Source: Pseudosulfitobacter pseudonitzschiae (GTDB lineage: Bacteria; Pseudomonadota; Alphaproteobacteria; Rhodobacterales; Rhodobacteraceae). Taken from it: a stretch of 64,000 bases of DNA. The stretch spans positions 496,001 to 560,000 of the forward strand of contig NZ_FQVP01000005.1 in the NCBI RefSeq assembly GCF_900129395.1, written 5' to 3'. The notes under the pieces are model-generated. The model searched no databases and was not told the DNA's origin. It saw only the letters and a program-made list of their open reading frames with translations. Of the stretch, positions 30,315-40,500 are shown piece by piece. The stretch's first letter is position 1. Each line of letters begins with the position of its first letter. Position numbers and translations under genes: made by a program.

Positions 30315-32782
30315 TGCGTGGCCGGTTCCAGTTTGGTGATGCCTACCGACGCCGCCCGCGCCAGCCCCTGATCCAGTGACATCGGGATATACTCGCCGCG
30401 CCGCCACAGTTGCGCCATGTCGTCGTAATGCCGTGACAGGAAATGGCCCGACTGGCCGGTGGATTCGATAAAGACCGAACTGTCGGGATCGGCAAAGTCA
30501 TAGACCCCGCGGTAACCGGCCCCGTGCACGTTCTCAAAGGCATTCGCGCCCGCACCGCCCCGCGTCAGCCCGCGCTGCAGGGTATTGTCGCCGCCCGAGG
30601 TGCTTTGACGGATGTTCACGAAATAGCGCAGCACCGGCACATCGCCCAGCACCGGGTGGTCCTGGATGGCCTGGTGTGCATCGCCCCAGCGCAGGGACTC
30701 CAGTTGCGTGCCATAGGTCTCGCCGATCCAGATCAGCGCATCGTCCAGCGCCATGCGGGCCATGTCGGGGCAGGTCTCGACCGGCGCGCTTTGGCGCACG
30801 TCGCACCAGACAGAGGCCCCGTCCACGTCGCGGAAGGCACGTTCGATGAACAGCGGCTCGACATGGGTCAGCTCGTTTGCCAGCGGGCCGATGTCGTCGC
30901 GCAGCATGCGGTCCTGCAGCGCACGCAGCCACGCGGCATAGATCAGCGGCTCGGGCAGGTGTTCGTTCATCTCGCCGTTCCAGTCCGCCAGTAGGGTCAG
31001 CGCGCGCTGGCGCTGGCGTTCGGCAGTGCCGTCGGGGGCGGCCTCGCCGGTGAACCACAGTTCGGCCCCGATCAGCGGCAGCAGCGTACGTGCGGTGGCG
31101 CTGACCGTATCCAGTTGCGCCTCGATAAAGCTGTCGCGGGTGTGGACCTGTCGCGCCTGCATCAGCCGCTGCCAGCGTTGCACCCGCTGTGTGTCGCCCC
31201 AGCGATAGCTGACGTGGTTGGGAAAGGGGCGTTCGACCGTCTTGTTGTTGGTGTTGCCCAGAATGCCACCCAGGGGCGCGACGAAACCGGGGTTCGAGGC
31301 AAAGGACATCACCCCCTGCCAACGGTTCTCAGGCAGGTAGCCAAACGACGGCATCCGCCCCTTGGACTGGTGGTTGGGATCGCGGCGCGGCACGGCGCCG
31401 ACGGTTTTCATGGCGATGGTGTCCAGATCGGCCAGTGTCAGGTTCTGTGCGGGCGCCACGAACAACTCGGAAGCATTGATCGCCTGGGCCACATCCTGCG
31501 ACGACATCAGCCCGATGGCCCCGCTCAGCGAGGTGTCATTGGGCGACAGCGCGGTCCAGCTCAGGGCCGCCACATGACCCGGCGGCGTCACCGCCCCGAT
31601 GTTCTTGAACCGGCCGGGCAGCACGGGGCCGTTGTCGGTCCAGCGCAGGGTCAGCGTGATCGGGTCCGCGTCCTTGATGGTGATGATGGACTTGCGGGTC
31701 TCGAACTCTTTCCAGCCGTCGGGGGTGCGGTACTGTGTGGGATTGTCGGGGTTCAGCTCTTCGATGAACAGATCCTGATCGTCGACATAGGCGGTTGTCA
31801 GCCCCCAGCCCAGGCTGTCGGACCGACCTGTCAGCACTGCGGGTATTCCGGGTATCGTCGCCCCGATCACACCGCCCGCCGCCAGATCGAGATGGGCCAG
31901 ATACCAGATGCCGGGCGCGCTGAACCCCAGGTGCGGATCATTGGCCAGCAGGGTCCCGCCCGAGGCCGAGCGCGAGGGCGCGGCGGCCCAGGCGTTGGAC
32001 GCGCCGGCAAAGGCTTCGGGCCCAAAGGGGGACAGCGGGTTGATGGTCTGCGGCTCCACGGCGGCATAGCGCGGCACGTCCGGCACAAGCGCGGCATATT
32101 CAGGCAATGCCGCCACACCAGAGCCGGGAGCATCGGGCAGGATATCCACCAGCCGGTCCGGATCGGGCAGGGCGAGCGACATGCGGGCGCGCATGACTTC
32201 GGCGTCCAGCTGGCCCGACAATTGCAAGGCCATCAGCTTGCCAACCGCGATGCTGTCAGCCGGTTGCCATGGGGCCAGTGCCATGGGAAATATGAAGAAT
32301 TCCGGCGCACCACGCCCCAACGCCTCTTGGTTGATCTGGGCGATGCGGGCATTGACGCCTGCGGAATAGGCCTCAAGCGCGGTCAGCGTCTGCGGCGATT
32401 GCGCGGCGACCGATTGCACGGCCAGACGGTAAATATCCAGACGCCGGATAAAGCTGTCGGTTTCGACGGTCTTGACGCCGAACACCTCGGACAGCCGTCC
32501 CTGTGCCGTGCGGCGCAGCATCATCATCTGCCACAGGCGGTCCTGCGCATGGACAAACCCCAGCGCAAAGAACGCATCGGCATCCGACTGTGCAAGGATG
32601 TGGGGCACGTTGGCATTGTCACGCACGATTTCCGCCGGGGCGCCGATGCCTTCGACCTGCAGCGTCGCGTCATATTTGGGCAGTGACCGCGAGGCGAGAT
32701 AATAGATCATCCCCACGCCCAGCACGGCCAGCACGATCAGCCCGGCGGTCAGACGGACCAGCCACTGAAATACGACAGCCAT
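30311..32782 (-). CDS. Penicillin-acylase-family N-terminal nucleophile hydrolase
   Basis: Amide hydrolase of 823 residues, normal for an uncleaved precursor of this Ntn family. One N-terminal helix (about 8-30) should act as signal or anchor to the periplasm. Autocleavage is expected before Ser262 in [10 protein letters not shown], which becomes the nucleophile. Other blocks are [16 protein letters not shown] and [17 protein letters not shown]. Natural substrates may be acyl-homoserine lactones or other amides; penicillins are unlikely. The gene is followed by the RluE-type gene with a 4-base overlap and is divergent from a dehydrogenase gene. Confidence 0.92.
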   Translation of the reverse strand: MAVVFQWLVRLTAGLIVLAVLGVGMIYYLASRSLPKYDATLQVEGIGAPAEIVRDNANVPHILAQSDADAFFALGFVHAQDRLWQMMMLRRTAQGRLSEVFGVKTVETDSFIRRLDIYRLAVQSVAAQSPQTLTALEAYSAGVNARIAQINQEALGRGAPEFFIFPMALAPWQPADSIAVGKLMALQLSGQLDAEVMRARMSLALPDPDRLVDILPDAPGSGVAALPEYAALVPDVPRYAAVEPQTINPLSPFGPEAFAGASNAWAAAPSRSASGGTLLANDPHLGFSAPGIWYLAHLDLAAGGVIGATIPGIPAVLTGRSDSLGWGLTTAYVDDQDLFIEELNPDNPTQYRTPDGWKEFETRKSIITIKDADPITLTLRWTDNGPVLPGRFKNIGAVTPPGHVAALSWTALSPNDTSLSGAIGLMSSQDVAQAINASELFVAPAQNLTLADLDTIAMKTVGAVPRRDPNHQSKGRMPSFGYLPENRWQGVMSFASNPGFVAPLGGILGNTNNKTVERPFPNHVSYRWGDTQRVQRWQRLMQARQVHTRDSFIEAQLDTVSATARTLLPLIGAELWFTGEAAPDGTAERQRQRALTLLADWNGEMNEHLPEPLIYAAWLRALQDRMLRDDIGPLANELTHVEPLFIERAFRDVDGASVWCDVRQSAPVETCPDMARMALDDALIWIGETYGTQLESLRWGDAHQAIQDHPVLGDVPVLRYFVNIRQSTSGGDNTLQRGLTRGGAGANAFENVHGAGYRGVYDFADPDSSVFIESTGQSGHFLSRHYDDMAQLWRRGEYIPMSLDQGLARAASVGITKLEPATQ

Positions 32783-32879
32783 AGACGCACTCTCACTTTG
32801 CTTGCACAGTTGACCCGATGTGCCTGACTGTTAGGAAAGGCGCAAGCGATAGGCAATACCGACGTAAAAGGAAGAACGA

Positions 32880-33752
32880 ATGGCAAAGCTGGCATTTCTG
32901 GGGTTGGGCGTCATGGGCGCGCCGATGGCGGGGCACCTGCAAAAGGCGGGTCACGACGTAACCGTCTATAACCGCACCACCTCCAAGGCGCAGGACTGGG
33001 TCGAGGATCACGGCGGCAAGATGGCCAAAACGTCGTTCGAAGCAGCCAAAGGTGCCGAATTCGTGATGTCCTGTGTGGGCAATGACGACGACCTGCGGTC
33101 GGTCTGCCTGGGCGACGATGGCGCGTTCAAGGGGATGACCAGCGGCGCGATCTTTGTCGATCACACCACCGTTTCGGCGCAGGTGACCGCCGAGCTTTAT
33201 GCCGCCGCCGATGCGGCGCAGATCAGCTTTGTCGATGCGCCGGTGTCGGGCGGACAGGCAGGGGCCGAGAACGGTGTGCTGTCGATCATGTGTGGCGGTG
33301 ACCAGGGTGCCTTTGACCGCGCGCTGCCGATCATGGAAGTATACGCCAAGACGTGCCGCCGCCTGGGTGAAAGCGGCGCGGGGCAGAAGACCAAGATGTG
33401 CAACCAGATTGCCATTGCCGGTCTGGTCCAGGGCCTGTCAGAGGCGCTGCATTTCGCCGAAAAAGCGGGCCTTGACGGGCGCGCGGTGGTCGAAGTGATC
33501 AGCCAGGGGGCCGCCGGATCGTGGCAGATGTCCAACCGCTATGAAACCATGCTGGACGACAAGTTCGACCACGGCTTTGCGGTGGACTGGATGCGCAAGG
33601 ATCTGGGCATCTGCCTGGATACCGCAAATGAAAACGGCGCGTCGCTGCCGGTGACGGCGCTGGTCGATCAGTTCTACAAGGACGTGCAAAAGCTGGGCGG
33701 CGGACGTTGGGACACATCCAGCCTGATCAAGCGCCTGCGCGCGATGGGCTGA
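32880..33752 (+). CDS. 3-hydroxyisobutyrate dehydrogenase-family oxidoreductase
   Basis: NAD(P)-dependent beta-hydroxyacid dehydrogenase of 290 residues. The Rossmann motif is FLGLGVMGAPMA, the substrate motif is DAPVSGGQAGAENG, and the catalytic Lys lies in GAGQKTKMCNQ. The substrate could be 3-hydroxyisobutyrate, tartronate semialdehyde or another short hydroxyacid; no valine-degradation genes are adjacent, so the assignment stops at family level. A hairpin with a short T tract follows the stop. Confidence 0.92.
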   Translation: MAKLAFLGLGVMGAPMAGHLQKAGHDVTVYNRTTSKAQDWVEDHGGKMAKTSFEAAKGAEFVMSCVGNDDDLRSVCLGDDGAFKGMTSGAIFVDHTTVSAQVTAELYAAADAAQISFVDAPVSGGQAGAENGVLSIMCGGDQGAFDRALPIMEVYAKTCRRLGESGAGQKTKMCNQIAIAGLVQGLSEALHFAEKAGLDGRAVVEVISQGAAGSWQMSNRYETMLDDKFDHGFAVDWMRKDLGICLDTANENGASLPVTALVDQFYKDVQKLGGGRWDTSSLIKRLRAMG

Positions 33753-33758
33753 ACTGTC

Positions 33759-33789
33759 TCGGCCTTGGCGTTGCTGCCAGGGCCGATTT
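33759..33789 (+). terminator. Probable intrinsic terminator after the dehydrogenase gene
   Basis: TCGGCCTTGG (33759-33768) pairs with CCAGGGCCGA (33777-33786) over 10 pairs including one G-U, with an 8-base loop, followed by TTT. It begins 6 bases after the stop codon. Confidence 0.6.
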
Positions 33790-33863
33790 GACCGGCGTGT
33801 TTAACCAACCGGAAACTTTGCACAGCTAGGCTTGGGGCACACATCCTATTTTGAGGTTGCCCC

Positions 33864-35075
33864 TTGTCCAACGACCATCCCACCCGCGAGACCGACCGTT
33901 TCAAATCAGAAGACCTGTTTTTCTCGCGGACTGATCTGCGCGGGGTGATTCAGGCCGCGAACAGCGTTTTTGTCCATGTTTCGGGCTATGAATGGTCCGC
34001 TCTGGACGGGGCGCCACACAAGATCGTGCGCCATCCCGATATGCCGGCGGGTGTGTTTCACCTGATGTGGCAGGAACTTGCGGCGGGACGGCCCTTTGCC
34101 GGCTACGTCAAGAACCTTGCGACCGATCACACGCATTACTGGGTCTTTGCCGTGGTTTTGCCGCTGGACGATGGCTACCTGTCGATGCGGCTGAAACCTG
34201 GCAGTGAAATATTCGCGCAGATCCACGACCTTTATGCCGCCCTGCGGACCGAAGAACAGGCAGGCCGCGCCACGCCCGAACAGTCAGCGGACCTGTTGCT
34301 GCAAAAATTGCGGGAAATGGGCCATGCTGATTACCCATCGTTTATGAGCACGGCACTGGCCGCAGAGATCGCCGCGCGGGGCGCGGGGTTGCAGCGGCGG
34401 GTGGATCACTGTCTTCAGTCCATGTGCGAACTGGCCGAGGCGGTGGAAAAAATGCACCGCTACGGCGATATGGTCGATACGATTTTCCACAGCACGGCAT
34501 TGATTCCCAACAACCTGAGTATTCAGGCCCGCAGCCTGGAAGGGGCAAACGGACCGATCAGCGTGATTTCGAACAATCACCAGCTCATGGCGCAGTCGTT
34601 GGGGGATATCCTGCGGCGTTTCCGAACGGCGGTGGAAGACGGTGTTTCCCATACGGTGATGGCGCGGTTCAACGCCGCTGTCAGGCTTCTGACACAGGAA
34701 ATGGCCGCACAGTTTAGCAACAATCCGCCAGTGGCCGGACTGGACAGCGATGCCGAAGCCAAACGGCTGGCCGCACTCAGCACCGAATGCCAGATCCGCG
34801 AAAATGCCTCGGTGTCAAAGGTGATGGGCGCGGCTGCGGTCTATCGTGGCATGTCGACGGACATGCGTCGGGTGATGTCGGGGCTGGAGATGAGCCGGGT
34901 CATGTGCAAGATCGAACAGTCGAAATACGCCAAGAACGTGGACGGGCTGAACGAGATCGTGGGGCGTCTGCACCGCGCGGAACGCCAGCTGAGCGAGGTG
35001 ATCGACGCCATCGAAACCAGCGTCGGCGCGATCGAGGACCGGACCAACCGGCTGATGCCGGGCCAGGCCGCCTGA
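33864..35075 (+). CDS. Soluble PAS-domain protein with chemoreceptor-like layout
   Basis: Protein of 403 residues with an N-terminal Aer-type PAS domain: FSRTDLRGVIQAANSVFVHVSGY, then HKIVRHPDMPAGVFHLMWQEL and GYVKNLATDHTHYWVFA, which closely resemble redox/flavin-sensing Aer PAS domains. The rest (about 160-400) is mainly helical with coiled-coil character, but it shows no membrane helix and no clear chemoreceptor hairpin tip, so it may be a degenerate receptor or a signalling protein of another kind. The TTG start at 33864 has GAGG 7 bases upstream. No che genes are nearby. A bidirectional terminator follows. Confidence 0.75.
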   Translation: MSNDHPTRETDRFKSEDLFFSRTDLRGVIQAANSVFVHVSGYEWSALDGAPHKIVRHPDMPAGVFHLMWQELAAGRPFAGYVKNLATDHTHYWVFAVVLPLDDGYLSMRLKPGSEIFAQIHDLYAALRTEEQAGRATPEQSADLLLQKLREMGHADYPSFMSTALAAEIAARGAGLQRRVDHCLQSMCELAEAVEKMHRYGDMVDTIFHSTALIPNNLSIQARSLEGANGPISVISNNHQLMAQSLGDILRRFRTAVEDGVSHTVMARFNAAVRLLTQEMAAQFSNNPPVAGLDSDAEAKRLAALSTECQIRENASVSKVMGAAAVYRGMSTDMRRVMSGLEMSRVMCKIEQSKYAKNVDGLNEIVGRLHRAERQLSEVIDAIETSVGAIEDRTNRLMPGQAA

Positions 35076-35086
35076 CCGACACGGCA

Positions 35087-35111
35087 AAACACCCGCCGGA
35101 AGCGGGTGTTT
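35087..35111. terminator. Bidirectional intrinsic terminator
   Basis: AAACACCCGC (35087-35096) pairs perfectly with GCGGGTGTTT (35102-35111) around the loop CGGAA. T and A runs end both sides, so it can serve the PAS gene on the plus strand and the convergent YSC84-type gene on the minus strand. Confidence 0.8.
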
Positions 35112-35145
35112 GGTACGCGTTCATAGGCTTGGCAGAATTTGCGCG

Positions 35146-35712
35146 TCAGGGAATGATGCGCGAGTATTTGGTGCCTTCCAGCGTCGCGCCGAGGCGCAGG
35201 CCGGCGCGGCCAAACACGGCGGCCACAACAGGAGCCAGCACGGTGGTGGTATCGGCGTTCAGGCTGTCGCCCTGATCCGAAATGACGTATTCCAGATCCG
35301 CACCTGCGGCCCAACCGGGTGAACGGCGGAAATCGGTCAGCGCCTGTTCGGTCATGAAGAACAGAACATGCGCATATTGCTGCGCACCGATTTGCAGGCC
35401 GCCCGAAGCTTTGGTCACGGAATAATAATCCACCGTCACGTCGTTGACCCGCAGTGCGCCGCGCCCGTAGGCGCCGCCCAGTCCAAGGCCAGCTTCGGTC
35501 ACGAGCGGCATGACCAGCATGCCGTTCGCCTTTTGCGCGAGCGATTGGGTGTTGGGATACAGTCGGTACATTTCGGCCAGTGTCGCATCGACGCGCGCGT
35601 CGATCATGGCAGAGCCACGCCCGCCGACGCCATTGCCGCAAGCCGCAAGGGCCGCCGTGGAGGAAAGTGCACCCAGGGCAAAGGCCCGACGTGAAAGGGA
35701 GGAATGGGTCAT
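35146..35712 (-). CDS. YSC84/SYLF-domain lipoprotein, probable Tat substrate
   Basis: Protein of 188 residues with a bacterial SYLF (YSC84-like lipid-binding) domain, seen in LGGAYGRGALRVNDVTVDYYSV, ASGGLQIGAQQYAHVLFFMT and the glycine-rich C-terminus. The N-terminus MTHSSLSRRAFALGALSSTA has a twin-arginine motif, and LAAC follows the hydrophobic core, so a Tat-exported lipoprotein is predicted. Function is unknown; phosphoinositide binding is known for eukaryotic relatives only. It is flanked by a terminator on one side and a dispersed repeat on the other. Confidence 0.85.
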   Translation of the reverse strand: MTHSSLSRRAFALGALSSTAALAACGNGVGGRGSAMIDARVDATLAEMYRLYPNTQSLAQKANGMLVMPLVTEAGLGLGGAYGRGALRVNDVTVDYYSVTKASGGLQIGAQQYAHVLFFMTEQALTDFRRSPGWAAGADLEYVISDQGDSLNADTTTVLAPVVAAVFGRAGLRLGATLEGTKYSRIIP

Positions 35713-35852
35713 TGAGAACCGCCTGTGATTGTTGCTCTGCTGCCGGTTGTCCGGTCTTGGCCGAAACTATAGGCGCAAGTTTGCCACCTGTCACCCACGA
35801 AGGCGTCCATGGGCGGGGGTATGCCAGTCTTTTGACGTATGCGCGCGGATGC

Positions 35853-35900
35853 GGGGGCGCTGCCCCCTGCGCCCCCCGGAGTTTACTTGGTAAGATGAAG
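35853..35900 (+). repeat. Dispersed GGGGGC-palindrome repeat, copy C
   Basis: GGGGGCGCTGCCCCC, then a shortened GCGCC, CCCCGGAGTTTACTTGG and TAAGATGAAG. The end lies 4 bases before the hemB stop (minus strand gene). Compared with copies A and B it lacks the second inner palindrome. Confidence 0.75.
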
Positions 35901-35904
35901 GGAT

Positions 35905-36906
35905 CTAACCCTTGGCCAGCAACCGCGCGGCGGCGGGTGCGAAATAGGTCAGAATGCCGTCACAGCCCGCGCGTTTAAAGGCGGTCAGGCTTTCCATCAT
36001 CGCTTTCTCGCCGTCGATCCAGCCGTTTTGCGCCGCGGCCTGGATCATCGAGAATTCGCCCGAGACCTGATAGGCAAAGGTCGGCGCGCCAAAGGTGTCG
36101 CGGGCGCGGCGGCAGATGTCCAGGTAGGGCATGCCGGGCTTGACCATGACCATATCCGCCCCTTCGGCCAGATCACGCTCGATCAGCCGCATGGCCTCAT
36201 CCGCGTTGCCGGGGTCCATCTGATAGGTTTTCTTGTCGCCGGTCAGCGCCGCCGATGCGCCCACCGCATCGCGGAAGGGGCCGTAAAAGGCGCTAGCGTA
36301 TTTGGCGGCATAGCTGAGGATCATCACATTGTGATGGCCTGCGGCCTCGAATGCGGTGCGCATCGCGCCGATGCGTCCGTCCATCATGTCGGATGGCCCG
36401 ATGATATCGGCACCCGCATCGGCCTGCGCCAGCGCCATCTTGACCAGGGCTGCAACCGAGCGGTCGTTGACGATCTCGCCATTCTCGACAAAGCCGTCGT
36501 GGCCGTTGATGTTATAGGTGTCCAGCGCCACATCGGTCATGATCGCAATGTCCGGCACGGCATCCTTGATCGCCCGGATGGCGCGGTTGACGTTATTCTC
36601 GGGGTCCCATGCGCCGGTGCAATCCTCGGTGCGGTCCTCGATGCCGGTATAGGGAAACAGGCAGATCGCCTTGATCCCCAGGTCGGCAGCCTCGCGCGCG
36701 GCCTCGACCACCTTGTCGACCGAACGGCGATAGACACCGGGCATGGACGGCACGGGTTCCATGACCCCTTCGCCCGAGCGCACGAAGACCGGCCAGATGA
36801 AATCATCCACCGACAGCGTGTTCTGGCGCACCAATGCGCGGATTTGCGGCGTGGCGCGGGTGCGGCGCAGGCGGGTGGCGGGGTAGGGAGCAAGCGTTGG
36901 GCGCAT
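35905..36906 (-). CDS. hemB: Delta-aminolevulinic acid dehydratase
   Basis: Porphobilinogen synthase in haem, corrinoid and chlorophyll-type synthesis; 333 residues. The Schiff-base lysines lie in MVMVKPGMPYLDI and in the AAKYASAFYGPF region, with the conserved VSGEFSMIQAA near the end. The start at 36906 (MRPTLAPYPATRLRRTR) has AAAGG upstream; a longer frame exists but lacks family similarity. It is divergent from the gene at 37023. Confidence 0.97.
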   Translation of the reverse strand: MRPTLAPYPATRLRRTRATPQIRALVRQNTLSVDDFIWPVFVRSGEGVMEPVPSMPGVYRRSVDKVVEAAREAADLGIKAICLFPYTGIEDRTEDCTGAWDPENNVNRAIRAIKDAVPDIAIMTDVALDTYNINGHDGFVENGEIVNDRSVAALVKMALAQADAGADIIGPSDMMDGRIGAMRTAFEAAGHHNVMILSYAAKYASAFYGPFRDAVGASAALTGDKKTYQMDPGNADEAMRLIERDLAEGADMVMVKPGMPYLDICRRARDTFGAPTFAYQVSGEFSMIQAAAQNGWIDGEKAMMESLTAFKRAGCDGILTYFAPAAARLLAKG

Positions 36907-37022
36907 GGTATAGCCTTTTTCAAAGTCATTCTTGGGTGCCATGTAAAATTGCACCGTGCAAGGGTAGGAATTGGCGCATTGCAGCGGTAAGAGGGACAAA
37001 CCCCACGCAAAAGGCATTGGCG

Positions 37023-37550
37023 TTGAACTGGCATCAAACGATTTTCGAACTGATCGACATGCGGTCATTCTCCAACCTCTGGTTCTGGATTGTCCTTGCG
37101 GTCATGTGGTCCACGGCCAGCCACTGGGTGCTGGGGGTGCCCTTCGACATGGTGGCGCGCGCGCGCAAGACGGGCGGGCAGATCGAGCAGGATCTCGAAG
37201 ACCTGGTGCGCATCAACGTGAACAGGTTCTTGTATATCGCGCGGCTGTCGGGGCTGTGGTTGCTGGGCATGGTCTGTTTCGTGCTGACGACGCTGGTGCT
37301 GCTGGGCTGGGTCTATGATATCGAATTTGCGCAGGCCGTGTTCCTGCTGGCCTTTCCCATGTCCCTGGTCGGGGCCTTGAACCTGTCCACCGCGCGGTTG
37401 ATCGAACGTGACGAACTCAGCGGTGAAGGTCTGCGCCGGCGCCTGACCCGCCACCGCACTTACACGCAGGCGATCGGCATGTTGTCGATCTTTGTCACCG
37501 CGATGTGGGGCATGTACCAGAATCTGGCCATCGGGGCGTTGGGCAGTTGA
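37023..37550 (+). CDS. Membrane protein of unknown function (four predicted helices)
   Basis: Protein of about 175 residues from a TTG at 37023 (LNWHQTIFELIDMRSFSNLW). Hydrophobic segments are visible at LWFWIVLAVMWSTASHWVLG, LWLLGMVCFVLTTLVLLGWV, FAQAVFLLAFPMSLVGAL and IGMLSIFVTAMWGMY, so it sits in the inner membrane. From memory, similar Rhodobacteraceae proteins carry a database label linking them to the SufBCD complex, for which I know no experiment, and no suf genes are here. It lies 34 bases before mfd on the same strand and is divergent from hemB. Confidence 0.7.
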   Translation: MNWHQTIFELIDMRSFSNLWFWIVLAVMWSTASHWVLGVPFDMVARARKTGGQIEQDLEDLVRINVNRFLYIARLSGLWLLGMVCFVLTTLVLLGWVYDIEFAQAVFLLAFPMSLVGALNLSTARLIERDELSGEGLRRRLTRHRTYTQAIGMLSIFVTAMWGMYQNLAIGALGS

Positions 37551-37584
37551 CAGCGCACCGCTCTGCCCCACATGAAACCCGCCT

Positions 37585-40500
37585 ATGACTGATCCTGCAC
37601 ATATCACCGTATCCGGCGCGCCCGAAGGGTTCGACGCCACCCGCATATTGGCCGAACTGGACCGGGGTGTGCCCGTGTGCCACGTGGCACGCGATGACAA
37701 GCGGTTGGTCGCGATGCGCGATGCGCTGCGGTTCTTTGCGCCGGATGTGCCGGTCGTGGTGTTTCCTGCCTGGGACTGTCTGCCCTATGACCGCGTGTCG
37801 CCGAACGCCGACATCTCGGCACAGCGCATGGCGACGCTGGCGGCACTTGCCCATGGGATGCCGGACAAGTTTGTCCTGCTGACCACGCTGAACGCCGTCA
37901 CGCAAAAGCTGCCTGCGCGGTCGGTGCTGCGCGAGGCCGCGTTCGCGGCGCGGGTCGGTGACCGGATTGACGATGCCGCGTTGCGCGGGTTCCTGGTGCG
38001 CATGGGGTTCGTGCAGTCGCCCACGGTGACGGAACCCGGCGATTACGCGGTGCGCGGCGGGATCATCGACATTTATCCGCCCGGCGATCTGGGGCCGGTG
38101 CGGCTGGACCTGTTCGGCGATGTCCTGGACGGCGCGCGCCGGTTTGATCCGGCGACCCAGCGGACCACGGAAAAGCTGGACGTGATCGAACTCGCCCCGG
38201 TGTCCGAGGTGATATTGGACGAGGCGGCCGTCACGCGGTTTCGCCAGAACTACCGGCTGGAATTCGGTGCTGCCGGCACCGACGATCCGCTGTACGAGGC
38301 GATCAGCGCAGGCCGCAAGCATCAGGGCGCTGAACACTGGCTGTCGTTCTTTCACGACCATCTGGAAACGCTGTTTGATTACCTGCCCAATGCCGCGATC
38401 ACGCTGGACGATCAGGTGACGCCAACGCGGCTGGCGCGCTGGGACACGATTGCCGACCAATACGAGACCCGCAGGCTGGCCATGCTGAACCGGTCCAAGA
38501 TGGATACGGTCTATAAACCGGCACCGCCGCAAGGGCTGTACCTGGACGATGCCGCGTGGGAGGCCGCGGTAAAAGGACGCCGCGTGGTGCAGTTCCGGGC
38601 GCTGGCGCAATCCACCGGCCTGGGCGTGGTGGATGCAGGCGGGCGCATCGGGCGCAATTTCTCGCCCGAGCGGCAACAGGAAAGTATCAGCCTTTTCGGT
38701 GCTTTGGCGGCACATATTAAGGCAAAGCTTGCAGATGGTCCCGTGGTGGTCGCCAGCTATTCCGCCGGCGCGCGTGAACGGCTGAGCGGGCTGATCGAGG
38801 ACGAGGGGCTGGCCGAGACCATCCCGATCACCGACGCCACGCGCATTGGCAAACGCGGGCTGCATCTGGTGGTTTGGGCGCTGGAACACGGGTTCGAAGG
38901 GCCGGTGGGCGACAAGCATCTGACGGTGATTTCGGAACAGGACGTGCTGGGCGACCGGCTGATCCGCCAGCCCAAGCGCAAGCGCCGTGCCGACAATTTC
39001 CTGACCGAGGCCACCAGCCTGACGCCCGGCGATCTGATCGTGCATGTGGATCACGGCATTGGCCGCTATCACGGCATGGAGGTGATCACCGCCGCCGGGG
39101 CCGCACACGAATGCCTGCTGCTGGAATATGCCGAGAATTCAAAGCTGTATCTGCCGGTCGAGAACATCGAACTGCTGTCGAAATACGGTCATGACGAGGG
39201 ACTGCTGGACCGTCTGGGCGGCGGCGCGTGGCAGTCGAAAAAGGCCAAGCTGAAAGAGCGCATTCGCGAGATGGCTGACAAGCTGATCCGCATTGCTGCC
39301 GAACGCGCCCTGCGCCGTGCGCCGGTGCTGGAGCCACCGCCGGGCATGTGGGACGCGTTCAGCGCGCGGTTCCCTTACGAGGAAACGGACGACCAGCTCA
39401 AGGCCATCGGCGACGTGATCCAGGATCTGACCAGCGGTGCGCCGATGGACCGGCTGGTGGTGGGCGACGTCGGCTTTGGCAAGACCGAGGTGGCGATGCG
39501 CGCGGCCTTTGTCGCGGCGATGGCGGGCGTGCAGGTGGCGGTGATTGCGCCCACGACCCTGCTGGCGCGGCAGCATTACAAAAGCTTCTCGGAACGCTTC
39601 CGCGGCTTCCCCATCGAGGTGCGCACGCTCAGCCGGTTCGTCAGCGCCAAAGAGGCATCCGACACCCGCGAGGCGATGTCGCGCGGCACGGCGGATATCG
39701 TGATCGGCACCCATGCGCTGTTGGCCAAGAACACGCGGTTCAAGGACCTGGGCCTGCTGATTATTGATGAAGAACAACACTTTGGCGTCGGCCACAAGGA
39801 ACGGCTGAAGCAGATGCGCTCGGACGTGCATGTGTTGACGCTGACCGCCACACCGATTCCGCGCACGCTGCAACTGTCGCTGACGGGGGTGCGCGATCTG
39901 TCGATCATCGGCACGCCACCTGTCGACCGTCTGGCGATCCGCACCTATGTCAGCGAATTTGACACGGTGACCATCCGCGAGGCCCTGCTGCGCGAACATT
40001 ATCGCGGCGGGCAGTCGTTCTATGTGGTGCCGCGCCTGTCGGACCTGCCGGAAATCGAAGAGTTCCTGAAGGCGCAACTGCCCGAGCTGACCTATGTCGT
40101 CGCACATGGCCAGATGGCGGCGGGCGAGCTGGATGACCGGATGAATACCTTTTACGACGGCAAGTTCGACATTCTTCTGGCCACCACGATTGTCGAATCC
40201 GGGCTGGATATTCCCACCGCCAACACGATGGTGGTGCACCGCGCCGATATGTTCGGGCTGGCGCAGCTCTATCAAATTCGCGGACGGGTGGGGCGGTCGA
40301 AAACCCGCGCCTATGCGTACCTCACGACCAAACCGCGCGCCAAGCTGACGGCGGTGGCCGAGAAACGCCTGCGGGTGTTGGGCAGCCTTGATACGTTGGG
40401 CGCGGGGTTCACGCTGGCCAGCCAGGATCTGGATATTCGCGGTGCGGGCAACCTGCTGGGCGAGGAACAGTCGGGCCAGATGCGCGATGTGGGGTTCGAG

